Shown here: positions 1 through 13,985 of the stretch, one piece after another
Numbering within the stretch: the first letter of the stretch is position 1
Layout: each line of letters begins with the position of its first letter
Assembly: GCF_007858535.1 (NCBI RefSeq)
Contig: NZ_CP040174.1
Location: 1,364,001 to 1,428,000, forward strand
Source: Arthrobacter sp. UKPF54-2
Lineage (GTDB): Bacteria; Actinomycetota; Actinomycetes; Actinomycetales; Micrococcaceae
Reading direction: 5' to 3'
Length of the DNA: 64,000 nucleotides
Position numbers and translations under genes: made by a program
The notes under the pieces: model-generated
What the model was told of the DNA's origin: nothing
Databases searched by the model: none
Seen by the model: only the letters and a program-made list of their open reading frames with translations

Positions 1-986
1 GGCGACTTGGTCTGGGCCGGGTCGCGCTCGGCGAGGGATCCGACGGCGGCGTCGATCTTGTCCATGATGGCCGGGTCCAGTTTCACGCCGGCCGCGGCCA
101 CGTTTCCGGCAATCTGTTCCGGGCGGGAGGCGCCCATGATCGCCGAGGCCACGTTCTTGTTCTGCAGCACCCAGGCGATGCTCAGCTGCGCCATGGTCAG
201 CCCGGCCTCCTCGGCGATCGGCTTGAGCTGCTGGACCCCGGTGAGGACCTCGTCGGACATCCAGCGCTCGATCATCCGGGCGCCGCCCTTGGCATCCGTG
301 GCACGGCTGCCCTCGGGAGCAGGCTTACCCGGGTGGTACTTGCCGCTGAGCACACCCTGGGCCATGGGGGACCAGACAATCTGGGACAGGCCGAGCTCCT
401 CGGAAGTCGGGACCACTTCGGCCTCGATCACGCGCCACAGCATGGAGTACTGCGGCTGGTTGGAGATCAGCTGGAAACCAAGGTCCTTGGCGAGGGCGTG
501 GCCGGCGCGGATCTGGCTGGCGGTCCACTCGCTCACACCGATGTACAGCGCCTTGCCCTGCCGGACGATGTCGGCGAAGGCCTGCATGGTCTCTTCCAGC
601 GGCGTCTCGTAGTCGTAGCGGTGCGCCTGGTAGAGGTCCACGTAATCGGTCTGCAGGCGGGTCAGCGAGCCGTTGATGGATTCCATGATGTGCTTGCGGG
701 AGAGCCCAAGGTCGTTGTGGCCCTTGGGGCCGGTGGGGCCGAAGACTTTGGTGAAGATTTCCAGCGATTCGCGCCGCTCGTCCTTCAGGGCCTCGCCGAG
801 GACTTTCTCCGCCGCCGTGTTGGCGTAGACATCCGCCGTGTCGAAGGTGCTGATCCCGGCGTCGAGCGCTGCCCGCACGCATTGGGTGGCGACGTCGTTC
901 GCTACCTGTGACCCGTGCGTGAGCCAATTGCCGAAGGTGATTTCCGAAATCTTGAAACCGCTGTGACCGAGGTATCTGAATTCCAT
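1..986 (-). CDS. Aldo/keto reductase, 3' end outside the window
   Basis: NAD(P)H-dependent aldo/keto reductase of the type related to the potassium-channel beta subunit and YghZ. The protein begins MEFRYLGHSGFKISEITFGN from an ATG at 986. The catalytic tetrad region is visible: DTADVY with the Asp/Tyr near residue 53, TKVFGP with the Lys, and LYQAHRYD with the His. A late segment (SIAWVLQNKNVASAIMGASR) is the usual cofactor-phosphate region. About 328 residues are present, which is close to full length, so only a few C-terminal residues should be missing. It lies 40 bases downstream of a small membrane-protein gene on the same strand. Physiological substrate unknown. Family assignment is confident. 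Confidence 0.9.
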   Translation of the reverse strand, partial: MEFRYLGHSGFKISEITFGNWLTHGSQVANDVATQCVRAALDAGISTFDTADVYANTAAEKVLGEALKDERRESLEIFTKVFGPTGPKGHNDLGLSRKHIMESINGSLTRLQTDYVDLYQAHRYDYETPLEETMQAFADIVRQGKALYIGVSEWTASQIRAGHALAKDLGFQLISNQPQYSMLWRVIEAEVVPTSEELGLSQIVWSPMAQGVLSGKYHPGKPAPEGSRATDAKGGARMIERWMSDEVLTGVQQLKPIAEEAGLTMAQLSIAWVLQNKNVASAIMGASRPEQIAGNVAAAGVKLDPAIMDKIDAAVGSLAERDPAQTKS

Positions 987-1026
987 GGGTTCCAACGTAG
1001 CCCAGATGGTCGCCGGGGGTAAGGGC

Positions 1027-1584
1027 TCAGCTGGCCTTGCGCTGCTGGTCCTGGCGCTGGGCAGGCTGCGGCCGCTGGTGCTTGAGGGCGGTAAGCGATC
1101 CGGTGTCCAGCACCGGGCTCGCTGCCGGCAGCGGGGGCTTCGTGAAGGCCCGCGGCGTAGCGGTGAGGACGCCGTTAAGGTCCGTCGCGGACTCGATCAG
1201 CGGTCCGACTTCCTTGATCTCGCGCACCGGAGCCTGGGGGCTGGGCAGTTCGCGGACCGAAACCTTGACCTCCGGCGCGGCTTCCGCCCGGGCCCGGGCG
1301 CTCGCACGGGCATCGGCGCGGGCGACGGCGGCGGCCCACTCGGGGGACAGTTGCGGTTCCTTGCGGGCCGGAGTTGGGGTGCGTGCAGGTTTTGGGGACG
1401 CCGGCTGGGGAGTGGCCCGCCGGGCGCGCAACAGGGCGGCAATGCCCGTGGCGAGCAGCCGTCCGAGTCCGGCCAGCAGCAGGGTGACCACAAAGGCGAG
1501 GAAGACGCCGAGGAACATAACCAGGCCCACCCCGAGGGTGCCGAAGAACGTCAGGTTCATGGCGATCGTCGTCGGGTCTTCCAC
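1027..1584 (-). CDS. Small membrane-anchored protein, function unknown
   Basis: 185-aa protein with one hydrophobic N-terminal segment (about residues 6-42, beginning NLTFFGTLGVGL) and a charged, Ala/Pro/Arg-rich cytoplasmic tail. The GTG start at 1584 was chosen because AGGAG lies 7 bases upstream; a longer reading to 1668 has no such site. The segment starting FFGTL aligns without gaps to the same region of the 104-aa protein at 5300-5614, including a shared G-x-GRL end, so the two may be diverged paralogues. Not recognised as a named family. Possibly co-transcribed with the aldo/keto reductase that follows it. Confidence 0.7.
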   Translation of the reverse strand: MEDPTTIAMNLTFFGTLGVGLVMFLGVFLAFVVTLLLAGLGRLLATGIAALLRARRATPQPASPKPARTPTPARKEPQLSPEWAAAVARADARASARARAEAAPEVKVSVRELPSPQAPVREIKEVGPLIESATDLNGVLTATPRAFTKPPLPAASPVLDTGSLTALKHQRPQPAQRQDQQRKAS

Positions 1585-1710
1585 TTCGCCTCTCCTCTTC
1601 CAGCCTGCAGCGAGGTCCGTGCCGTCATGGTCGCGCCGGGCTACGGCCCCTGTTAACCATACGGACAATCTCCAACTGACACGCGGGCAAAGCGGCCGGT
1701 CAGGCAGGAT

Positions 1711-2187
1711 GTGTCCAAGCCGATACCTTTGGCTGGCGTCTATAGTCGGAAGCAGCCCATGCCGGAGGTCTCCGGCCAGCTGGAAGGACCCCTTTTGACG
1801 TCACACCAGGGACATTGCCCATGCCTGTCCGGCGAGCAGTACGAAGCCTGCTGCGGCCGGTACCACCGCGGTGAAGCGGCGGCACCGACCGCGGAGCAGC
1901 TGATGCGCTCCCGCTACAGCGCCTTTGTGGTGCTCGACGCCGATTACCTGCTGCGCACCTGGCATCCGGACACCCGGCCCGCCGTCCTGGAGCCCGATCC
2001 GGCCATGCAGTGGCGGCGCCTGGACATTGTCTCCACAAGCCGCGGCGGCCCACTGGATACGGAAGGCACCGTCGAGTTCAAGGCCTATTTCCGGCACGAC
2101 GGCGAACCCGGCGTCCACCACGAAACCAGCCGGTTCCGGCGCGAGGACCGCCGCTGGTACTACGTCGATGCGCTTACGCTCGCTTAG
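1711..2187 (+). CDS. YchJ-family SEC-C motif protein
   Basis: Protein of up to 158 aa of the YchJ/UPF0225 family. The N-terminal SEC-C zinc-binding motif is visible as CPCLSGEQYEACCGRYH, followed by the family block LMRSRYSAFVV and a C-terminal SRFRREDRRWYYVD. SEC-C motifs bind zinc, and the fused domain has an NTF2-like fold; the cellular role is unknown. The start is uncertain. GTG at 1711 gives the longest form, but ATG at 1759, preceded by GGAAG, is equally plausible and keeps every conserved part. The 3' end overlaps the convergent gene at 2184 by 4 bases. Confidence 0.85.
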   Translation: MSKPIPLAGVYSRKQPMPEVSGQLEGPLLTSHQGHCPCLSGEQYEACCGRYHRGEAAAPTAEQLMRSRYSAFVVLDADYLLRTWHPDTRPAVLEPDPAMQWRRLDIVSTSRGGPLDTEGTVEFKAYFRHDGEPGVHHETSRFRREDRRWYYVDALTLA

Positions 2188-3068
2188 CGCTCTTCGACGG
2201 TCTCCACCGGAGTGAAGCCCGCGCGGTCCACCTTGCGGTGGAAGCGCATGCCGGCCAGGCCGCCGAGCACGGCGCCGATCAGGGCAACCACCGCGACGAC
2301 GACCGCGGCGACAATGCTGGTGGTGGTGAGGTCGCCCTCGTTGACGGGGATGCGGGGGAAGCTGTTCAGGTTGGCCAGAACGTTGTACTGCTGGCCGGCG
2401 GTCAGGGCCAGGACGGCCACGATGATCGCCGCGATCAGTGCCCAGATCCACACCATCAGGCCCTGCCGGGCGCCGTTGAAGCGGGCCATCCGGCCGGCCA
2501 CATAGCCGCCGCAGTAGTAGGACACGAACAGGATCACGAGCAGCGTGATGATGCCTGCGATCCCGACGCTTTGATTGCGCGAGGCTTGGTTGACGGCGTC
2601 GTTGACGTTCGTGTTGGTGGCGAGGCCGACGGCGGTGCCGGCGGTGGCGACCAGCGCGGTCAGCAGCACGGCCATGCCGGTGGCGGCGAGCCAGCCGAAG
2701 AACGCGGACCCAATCTTGATGCCCCCGAACTGCTCCTTCTCGCGGGCCACCACCGTCTCGCGGGTGGGCACCTCTTCCACAACCACGTCGTGATGGCGGT
2801 CGTGGTCGTCGCGGGTCCCGTGGATCACCCGGTTGTCACGGTTGGCTGCGGCGCCCGCGGTGGAAACGGCGGCGGCGCCGGCCAGGGGTGCAGCGGGGAA
2901 GGCGCGGGTGTCGTTGGCACGGTCGGCGCGGTCCTCGGCCACAACGGGACCTTCCGGGGTCACGCCGTCCTGGCGTGCGTCGTGGATTCGGGCGTCCCGG
3001 TCCGGGGTTCCGTTTTCCTCGCGTGCGCGGCGGGGGGTGCGGTCTTCGGGGCCTGCTGTGCTGCTCAT
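2184..3068 (-). CDS. Multi-pass membrane protein with long polar N-terminus
   Basis: 294-aa protein. Residues 1 to about 115 are polar and charged (rich in Arg, Asp and Glu), with a His/Asp-rich patch (TRDDHDRHHDVVVEE). Four hydrophobic segments follow, at roughly residues 122-148, 168-190, 205-225 and 248-272, ending in a short charged tail. This resembles uncharacterised actinobacterial membrane proteins of the YrzE/TIGR04086 kind, but no function can be assigned. The stop overlaps the stop of the convergent YchJ gene by 4 bases. The ATG at 3068 is the first in-frame start. Confidence 0.75.
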   Translation of the reverse strand: MSSTAGPEDRTPRRAREENGTPDRDARIHDARQDGVTPEGPVVAEDRADRANDTRAFPAAPLAGAAAVSTAGAAANRDNRVIHGTRDDHDRHHDVVVEEVPTRETVVAREKEQFGGIKIGSAFFGWLAATGMAVLLTALVATAGTAVGLATNTNVNDAVNQASRNQSVGIAGIITLLVILFVSYYCGGYVAGRMARFNGARQGLMVWIWALIAAIIVAVLALTAGQQYNVLANLNSFPRIPVNEGDLTTTSIVAAVVVAVVALIGAVLGGLAGMRFHRKVDRAGFTPVETVEER

Positions 3069-3234
3069 GATGGCTGCTCGCTTTCATTGATTGACCCGAA
3101 CTCAGTGTTTGAGCCGGGCACGGCAATGCTTCGACCGTCATCAGGTCTTGGCACCACCTAACCACGGCACCGCATCAATAGCAAGGATGCTTACTATCTA
3201 GCCGGCGGCGCTGCAGCGCAGGCATCGGCGCACG

Positions 3235-5235
3235 TCAGCGGTACTTTCGGTGCAGGTTCTCCTTCACCGAGGCGCGCGGGCCGGCGTCCGCAATCCACGG
3301 CCCGGTCCCCTCGGACTGGTCCAGCACGCCAGCCTCGAGCCACTCATAGTCGCCGGCGAGCACCGCGCGCGTAAGGGCGCGGTCGCCGTCGTCGGTGTTG
3401 CGCCAGAGCTGGTCGAAATACTCCTCGATCCGGACCCGGGCCTGCTCGCAGTAGGCGTCGGCGAGTTCATAGGCGGAGGCGCCCCGTTCCGGGGAGGTCC
3501 GCAGCAGCATTTCCGCCCGCGAGCAGCACGCCGCCATCGCGAACAGCTCCGCGCCGATGTCCACGATCCGGCCCAGGAAGGCCTGCTTGTGCTCCAGCTT
3601 CGCCTGCCAGCGGCCCATGCCGTAGAAGGTCTGCCGTGCCAGCCGCCGCGATGCCCGTTCCACAAAGCGCAGGTGCCTCGCGAGCCGGCCGAAATCGCCG
3701 TAGGAGCGCGGATCCATGCCGGTGCCGGCCACCAGCTTCGGCAGCCACCGCGCGTAAAAGCCGGAAGCGCCGACGGCGGCCTTCGCCTTCTCGGACAGGC
3801 TGGCGTCCTCCGAGGCGAGGGCTCCGGCCGCGGCCAGGTGGGCGTCCACGGCCTCGCGTGCGATCAGGAGCCGCATGATTTCCGAGGAGCCCTCGAAGAT
3901 CCGGTTGATCCGCAGGTCCCGCAGCTGCTGCTCGGCCGGGACCGCGCGCTCCCCGCGGGCCGCGAGCGAGTCGGCCGTTTCAAAGCCGCGCCCGCCGCGG
4001 ATCTGCACCAGTTCATCGGCGATCCGGCAGCTGATCTCAGTGGACCAGAGCTTCGCGAGGGCCGCCTCGATCCGCACGTCCTTTTGCCCGGCGTCGGCCA
4101 GCTCGGCGGAGAGCTCGAACACGGCGTCCAGGGCGAAGGCGCTCGCGGCAATGAAAGCGATCTTCTTGCCCACCGCCTCGTGCTGGCCCACCGGGCGGCC
4201 CCACTGGGTGCGGGCGTTGGACCATTCGCGGGCGATCTTCAGGCTCCAGCGGCCGGACGCCACGCAGAGCGCGGGAATGGAGAGCCGGCCGGTGTTCAGC
4301 GTGGTGAGCGCGATTTTCAGGCCCTGGCCCTCGCGGCCCAGCCGGTTGGCGGCCGGCACCCGGACCTGGTGGAAGCGGGTGACGCCGTTTTCGATGCCAC
4401 GCAGGCCCATAAAGGCGTTGCGGTTCTCCACCGTGATGCCGGGGGAGTCCATCTCCACCACAAAGGCGCTGATGCCGCCCTTGTGTTCGGTGCCGTCCAT
4501 GCCGGTGTGCGCGGGGACCAGCGCCATCACCACCACAAGTTCGGCGATCACGCCGTTGGTAGTCCACAGCTTCACGCCGTCCAGCACGTACGACTGCCCG
4601 TCCTCCGACGGTACGGCGGTGCTGCCCATCCGGGCCGGGTCGCTGCCGACGTCGGGCTCGGTGAGCAGGAATGCGGTCACGGCGCCGGCAGCGCAGCGCG
4701 GCAGGTACTCCCGCTTCTGCTCGGGCGTGCCGAACACCTTCACCGGCTCTGGAACGCCGATCGACTGGTGCGCGGAGAGCAGCGCCCCGAGGCTGGGGTG
4801 CACCGAGCCCAGCAGGGCCAGGGCGCGGCCGTAGTACACCAGCGACAGGCCGAGGCCGCCGTAGTCGCGGGGGATCTTCATGCCGAAGACGCCGAGGCCG
4901 GCCAGCCCGGAGAGGTATTCGTCGGGGATCCTGGCGTCGCGCTCGATCCGGCGCCCGGACATGGTGCGGCAGTATGCGGTCAGGCGCTCCATAAACGCTT
5001 CGCCGCGTTCGACGTCGTCCGCGGGCGCCTGCGGCCAGGGGTGGATGAGGCTGAGGTCGAAGCTGCCCAGGTACAGGCCCTTGGCGAAGCTGGGCCGGTC
5101 CCAGCTAGTGTCGCGGGCGGCCTCGGCGATGGCCCGGGCGTCGGCCGCGGTGGCCTCGGGCCCGATCTTCTGCGCGGCCACCGGCACCTCGGTGGCGGGA
5201 TCTTCGGTGGCGGGGTTATCGACGGCGGAGCTCAC
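3235..5235 (-). CDS. Acyl-CoA dehydrogenase, long-chain (VLCAD/ACAD9-like)
   Basis: 666-aa flavoprotein that would catalyse the first, FAD-dependent step of beta-oxidation. At 666 aa it is longer than the ~380-aa short-chain enzymes and matches the VLCAD/ACAD9 architecture, with an extra C-terminal helical domain (from about residue 470). Visible family motifs are FLLTEPDVGSDPARM in the beta domain, LWTTNGVIA, RGGRGFE, and RINRIFEGSSEIMRL, where the Glu of FEGSSE is at the catalytic-base position. The GTG start at 5235 is supported by AGGAGA 7 bases upstream. No other fatty-acid gene is adjacent, so the chain-length preference is inferred from architecture only. Confidence 0.9.
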   Translation of the reverse strand: MSSAVDNPATEDPATEVPVAAQKIGPEATAADARAIAEAARDTSWDRPSFAKGLYLGSFDLSLIHPWPQAPADDVERGEAFMERLTAYCRTMSGRRIERDARIPDEYLSGLAGLGVFGMKIPRDYGGLGLSLVYYGRALALLGSVHPSLGALLSAHQSIGVPEPVKVFGTPEQKREYLPRCAAGAVTAFLLTEPDVGSDPARMGSTAVPSEDGQSYVLDGVKLWTTNGVIAELVVVMALVPAHTGMDGTEHKGGISAFVVEMDSPGITVENRNAFMGLRGIENGVTRFHQVRVPAANRLGREGQGLKIALTTLNTGRLSIPALCVASGRWSLKIAREWSNARTQWGRPVGQHEAVGKKIAFIAASAFALDAVFELSAELADAGQKDVRIEAALAKLWSTEISCRIADELVQIRGGRGFETADSLAARGERAVPAEQQLRDLRINRIFEGSSEIMRLLIAREAVDAHLAAAGALASEDASLSEKAKAAVGASGFYARWLPKLVAGTGMDPRSYGDFGRLARHLRFVERASRRLARQTFYGMGRWQAKLEHKQAFLGRIVDIGAELFAMAACCSRAEMLLRTSPERGASAYELADAYCEQARVRIEEYFDQLWRNTDDGDRALTRAVLAGDYEWLEAGVLDQSEGTGPWIADAGPRASVKENLHRKYR

Positions 5236-5299
5236 GGGGCATCTCCTCTAACCGGGTTGGCCGGCTCGAGCCCTGGATCCGCCGCGGGTGGTGGACCCT

Positions 5300-5614
5300 T
5301 CAGCTGTCCCGCAATACTACCCGCGGGTAGGTGCCGGTACTAGGGGAGGGCTGCCCTATTAGCTCGCCGGGGAAATCGCCCGGGAGCTCAACGCTGCCCG
5401 CGTGGTGGACCAGCCGGTCCCAGGCGTGGTTGATGCCGTGGATCGCGCCGAGCAGGAGGCTCACCGCCATGAACCAGGCCAGCCGGCCGACGCCCAGCAG
5501 GACCAGCGCTGCGAACGCCGCCGTCATGATGAAAAACGTCAGAAGGAGGGCGAAAAGCAGGGTCCCAAAGAACACCATGGTGGCGGTTTCCACCGCGCTG
5601 AGATCGAACTGCAT
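5300..5614 (-). CDS. Small two-helix membrane protein
   Basis: 104-aa protein with two hydrophobic segments (about residues 12-42 and 44-60) and a polar C-terminal tail. The ATG at 5614 has a strong Shine-Dalgarno (AGGAGGAAG) just upstream. The first membrane segment (FFGTLLFALLLTFF, then GVGRL) is collinear with the one in the 185-aa protein at 1027-1584. No known domain was recognised. It sits 64 bases upstream of the acyl-CoA dehydrogenase start, on the same strand, and could share its transcript. Confidence 0.7.
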   Translation of the reverse strand: MQFDLSAVETATMVFFGTLLFALLLTFFIMTAAFAALVLLGVGRLAWFMAVSLLLGAIHGINHAWDRLVHHAGSVELPGDFPGELIGQPSPSTGTYPRVVLRDS

Positions 5615-5830
5615 TCTTCCTCCTGCACCGTCGCTTCGGCTGAATCAGTAGCCCGAGCGTAGGGTGCCGGAAGGGGGCCCAGCCAGAGTCGCGGGGCGCG
5701 TCGGAGGGTCTTGATACGGGATCGAAATGCTACCCGGGCGTAGGTCACGGCGAGGTCGCGGAAACCTCACCAGCAACAGGGGTAACAGAGGCGCCGGCGT
5801 TGGCGGCGCCCTCGGTGGACCCGGGACGCG

Positions 5831-6220
5831 TCAGTCGTCCAGCTCGGGCGCGCCCTGCGCCAGGACGTTAAAGTCCGAGCCGAGCTGGACCTCCACCGTC
5901 CGTCCGTCGTCGAGGCGGACCTTCACCTCGTACGCGGTGCTGCCGTCGTTTTCCCGCTCCACTTCCGTGACGCTGCCCTGCCCGACCCTGGCCAGTGCCG
6001 CGCTCGCGGCCTGGTCCCGGTCCGCGCCGGTGAGGGGCGCCAGACCGGCGTCGTCCGCGTCGGAATCGTGCGAGTCGTCGTCCGGCTGCGGCGCGATGCT
6101 CACGCCCGGTACCGGGTTGCCCGGGCCCAGCAGGCCGTCCGCCGCGACGGCCACCGTGGCGCCGCCCAGGACCACCGCCGTCGTCGCCGCTCCTATGATC
6201 CATGCAGTCTTGGTCCGCAT
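5831..6220 (-). CDS. Exported PepSY-domain protein
   Basis: 129-aa protein with an N-terminal signal or anchor segment (MRTKTAWIIGAATTAVVLGG), an acidic Asp/Ser linker (about residues 45-58) and one PepSY-like domain (about 62-125) ending in an EVKVRLDDGRTVEVQLGSDF strand pattern. PepSY domains are extracytosolic and often linked to protease inhibition or envelope sensing; the partner is not visible here. The ATG at 6220 has GGAG 6 bases upstream. It is divergent from the jet operon, with about 150 bases between them. No terminator with a T-run was found downstream. Confidence 0.8.
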   Translation of the reverse strand: MRTKTAWIIGAATTAVVLGGATVAVAADGLLGPGNPVPGVSIAPQPDDDSHDSDADDAGLAPLTGADRDQAASAALARVGQGSVTEVERENDGSTAYEVKVRLDDGRTVEVQLGSDFNVLAQGAPELDD

Positions 6221-6372
6221 GACGGTCTCCTCCCACGTGGTACTCCCAGTGTGCTCCCGCGGCGCCGCAGGTTCAACGGTTTTTCGCCGGCCCCTGCGTT
6301 AACCTAGGAACTGGCAGTTTTTTCTTTGATCCGCTGCCCGACCCCACACCCCGGCAGCGATTGGAGAACTGC

Positions 6373-12115
<5,743 letters not shown>

Positions 12116-12189
12116 CGTCTGCGTTGCTGGTCCGCGCTACTGTCCCCGGCTGTTTACCCTGCCGTTCCTTGCCGGCCGGATGGGCTGGT

Positions 12190-12202
12190 TAGCGTGGAGG
12201 AG
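12190..12202 (+). promoter_or_regulatory. -10 element of a probable leaderless promoter (SGNH gene)
   Basis: TAGCGT at 12190-12195 is followed by 6 bases and then the GTG start at 12202. The purine run GGAGGA directly abuts the GTG and is too close to act as a Shine-Dalgarno. Spacing and sequence fit a leaderless transcript starting at or next to the GTG. Confidence 0.5.
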
Positions 12203-13026
12203 TGGCCGAGAACCTTTTGACTCCGGGTCCGAACGGGCGGCGCGTCTTCGTTGCCCTCGGGGACTCCTTCACCGAGGGTGTGGGGGACCGCAGCAACAGG
12301 CTGCCCAACGGGGTCCGGGGCTGGGCCGACCGCGTGGCCGAGAAACTGGCGAAGGCGGAGCCGGGGTGGGAGTACGCCAATCTCGCCATCCGCAGCAAGC
12401 GCCTGCGCCACATCATCGCGGAGCAGCTGGAACCGGCACTGGCCATGGAACCGACCCTGGTTACCCTGTACGCCGGCGGGAACGACATCCTGGACTTCGG
12501 CACGGACATCGAAGACCTGATGGATGACTATGAGTACCTCGTCTCAAGGCTTGCCGCCAGCGAGGCGACCGTGGTGCTGTTCACGGGCTTCGACGTCAAG
12601 GTCTCGGTCCTGCTCGAGCCGCTGAAGAGGCGCAACACCCTCTATAACCGGCGCGTCCGCGAGCTGGCCAACTGGTACGGCGCGGTGCTGGTGGACTACT
12701 GGTGCTTCGAGGCTTTCCACGATCCGCGCATGTGGGACACGGACCGGCTGCACATGTCCAAGGCCGGCCATAAGTATCTCGCCGCGCAGGTGTTGGACCA
12801 TCTGGGTGTGCCGCACAACATCAGCCCCAAAGAATGGGAGCCCCCGGCCAGGCTCGGGCTGCGGGACTGGGAGCGGCGGCAGCGCCGCTGGGTGCATGAC
12901 TGGGTGCTCCCGCTCTTTGGCCGTAAACTCCGCGGCGTCACGCTGGGGGACCAGCTCAACCCGCGGTGGCCCCAACCGGTGAAGGTCCCCCGCAAGGGCG
13001 GGCTGAAAAAGCTGCTGCCGGGGTGA
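12202..13026 (+). CDS. SGNH/GDSL-family hydrolase, copy 1
   Basis: 274-aa cytoplasmic SGNH hydrolase with no signal peptide. Block I is ALGDSFTEGVGD (nucleophile Ser near residue 22), block III has the AGGNDI Asn, and block V is DRLHMSKAGH with the Asp/His pair. These enzymes cleave esters of lipids or carbohydrates; the substrate is not predictable. The start is GTG at 12202. It is strongly similar along its length to the gene at 13986, so the pair arose by duplication. It has a C-terminal extension of basic residues (KVPRKGGLKKLLPG) absent from copy 2. Confidence 0.88.
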   Translation: MAENLLTPGPNGRRVFVALGDSFTEGVGDRSNRLPNGVRGWADRVAEKLAKAEPGWEYANLAIRSKRLRHIIAEQLEPALAMEPTLVTLYAGGNDILDFGTDIEDLMDDYEYLVSRLAASEATVVLFTGFDVKVSVLLEPLKRRNTLYNRRVRELANWYGAVLVDYWCFEAFHDPRMWDTDRLHMSKAGHKYLAAQVLDHLGVPHNISPKEWEPPARLGLRDWERRQRRWVHDWVLPLFGRKLRGVTLGDQLNPRWPQPVKVPRKGGLKKLLPG

Positions 13027-13027
13027 G

Positions 13028-13315
13028 TTAGCTGTCCAGCAGGTTTTCGTACCCCGGTGCGACGCGGCTGGCGTGGAACTCCTCGACGTCGAAGTCCGCC
13101 ACGCCGTTGACGTAGAAGGGGTCCTGTTCCAGCGCCGCGTTCAGATCGGCGCGGTCCGCGTTGGAGAGCAGGAGGCCGCCGGTGCGAGGGATCTTGCGGC
13201 CCGCCACCATAAAGACTCCGCGGTCGAAGGCGTCCTGCAGCCAGGCGACGTGCGCCGGCAGGTGGAAGTCGACGATCTCTTCAGGCACCTTGTAGGTCAG
13301 GGAGACTACGTACAT
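13028..13315 (-). CDS. YciI-family protein
   Basis: 95-aa protein of the YciI family, small dimeric alpha/beta proteins with a conserved His-Asp pair. The family pattern is seen in PAHVAWLQDAFDRGVFMVAG (His near residue 21), GGLLLSNADR and DPFYVNGVADFDVEEF. Enzymatic role unknown; relatives act as dehydrochlorinases or muconolactone-like isomerases. The ATG at 13315 has no Shine-Dalgarno, but TAGGCT lies 6 bases upstream. Converges on the SGNH gene with a 1-base gap. Confidence 0.88.
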   Translation of the reverse strand: MYVVSLTYKVPEEIVDFHLPAHVAWLQDAFDRGVFMVAGRKIPRTGGLLLSNADRADLNAALEQDPFYVNGVADFDVEEFHASRVAPGYENLLDS

Positions 13316-13327
13316 AGCGCCAGCCTA
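13316..13327 (-). promoter_or_regulatory. -10 element of a probable leaderless promoter (YciI gene)
   Basis: On the minus strand TAGGCT (13327-13322) is followed by GGCGCT and then the ATG at 13315. There is no ribosome binding site, so transcription probably begins at the ATG. Confidence 0.5.
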
Positions 13328-13381
13328 CCGCCTGCACGGGGCCGGCCGGAGGGTACTTTGGCCGCCCGGTCCTGCGCCTAG

Positions 13382-13418
13382 TTGAAACCTCAAGCATCGA
13401 GTCTCCTAGAATGGTGCC
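13382..13418 (+). promoter_or_regulatory. Leaderless promoter of the marR gene
   Basis: A -35 TTGAAA (13382-13387), a 19-base spacer, a -10 TAGAAT (13407-13412) and 6 bases to the ATG at 13419. This is the clearest leaderless arrangement in the window; no Shine-Dalgarno is present. Confidence 0.6.
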
Positions 13419-13913
13419 ATGACCGAACCGCGCTGGCTCAATGCCGACGAACGCCGTGCCTGGCTGGCCCAGCTGAGCATCAACACGCTGCTGCCGGCCG
13501 CGCTGGACACGCAGCTGCACGCCGCCGGAAAGCTCTCCCTGTTCGACTACAACGTCCTGGCCATGCTTTCCGAGGCGGAGGGGCGCTACCTGCCCATGAG
13601 CGAACTCGCCGCACGCACCAGTGCCTCGCTGTCGCGGCTCTCCCACGTGGTGACCAAACTCCAAAACCGCGGATGGCTGGAGCGCCGGCCGCATCCCGGC
13701 GACGCCCGCGTCACCACGGCACACCTCACCGACGCCGGCATGGCCACCATTGTGGGGCTCGCGCCCGGCCACGTGGAGGCCGTCCGGACGCTCTTCCTGG
13801 ATGCCCTCGACCCGGACGACGTTGCGGCCCTGGCCCGGATCGGCGAGAAGATCGTGTCCCGTCTCGACACCGACCACTGGATCCTGCGCGACAGCACGCC
13901 TCCCCCCGCCTAG
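13419..13913 (+). CDS. MarR-family transcriptional regulator
   Basis: 164-aa winged-helix regulator. The MarR fold is clear: N-terminal dimer helix (AWLAQLSINTLLPAALDTQL), then LSLFDYNVLAMLSEAEGRYL, recognition helix SELAARTSASLSRLSHVVTKL, and wing LERRPHPGDARVTTAHLTDAG. MarR proteins usually sense small aromatic ligands and regulate a neighbour. Candidate targets are the divergent YciI gene and the downstream SGNH gene. No clear palindrome was found in the 103-base gap to YciI. The ligand cannot be predicted. Confidence 0.92.
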   Translation: MTEPRWLNADERRAWLAQLSINTLLPAALDTQLHAAGKLSLFDYNVLAMLSEAEGRYLPMSELAARTSASLSRLSHVVTKLQNRGWLERRPHPGDARVTTAHLTDAGMATIVGLAPGHVEAVRTLFLDALDPDDVAALARIGEKIVSRLDTDHWILRDSTPPPA

Positions 13914-13948
13914 CGGCTCAGTACACCTAGCGCAGCCCGCCCGGCCCC

Positions 13949-13985
13949 TTGGTTGCTCTCAGCAACCGATGGCAAACTTGGGTCC
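13949..13985 (+). promoter_or_regulatory. Probable leaderless promoter of SGNH copy 2
   Basis: TTGGTT (13949-13954), an 18-base spacer, CAAACT (13973-13978) and 7 bases to the ATG at 13986. No Shine-Dalgarno is present. Confidence 0.45.

Noticed and set aside
3250..5343. 697-codon open frame on the plus strand
   Set aside because: Antisense to the acyl-CoA dehydrogenase; its composition (rich in Ala/Gly/His/Arg/Val) is typical of a shadow frame.
5786..5816. GC-rich inverted repeat (GGCGCC arms) downstream of the PepSY gene as a terminator
   Set aside because: No T-run on the relevant strand and the stem needs a bulge, so it was not annotated.
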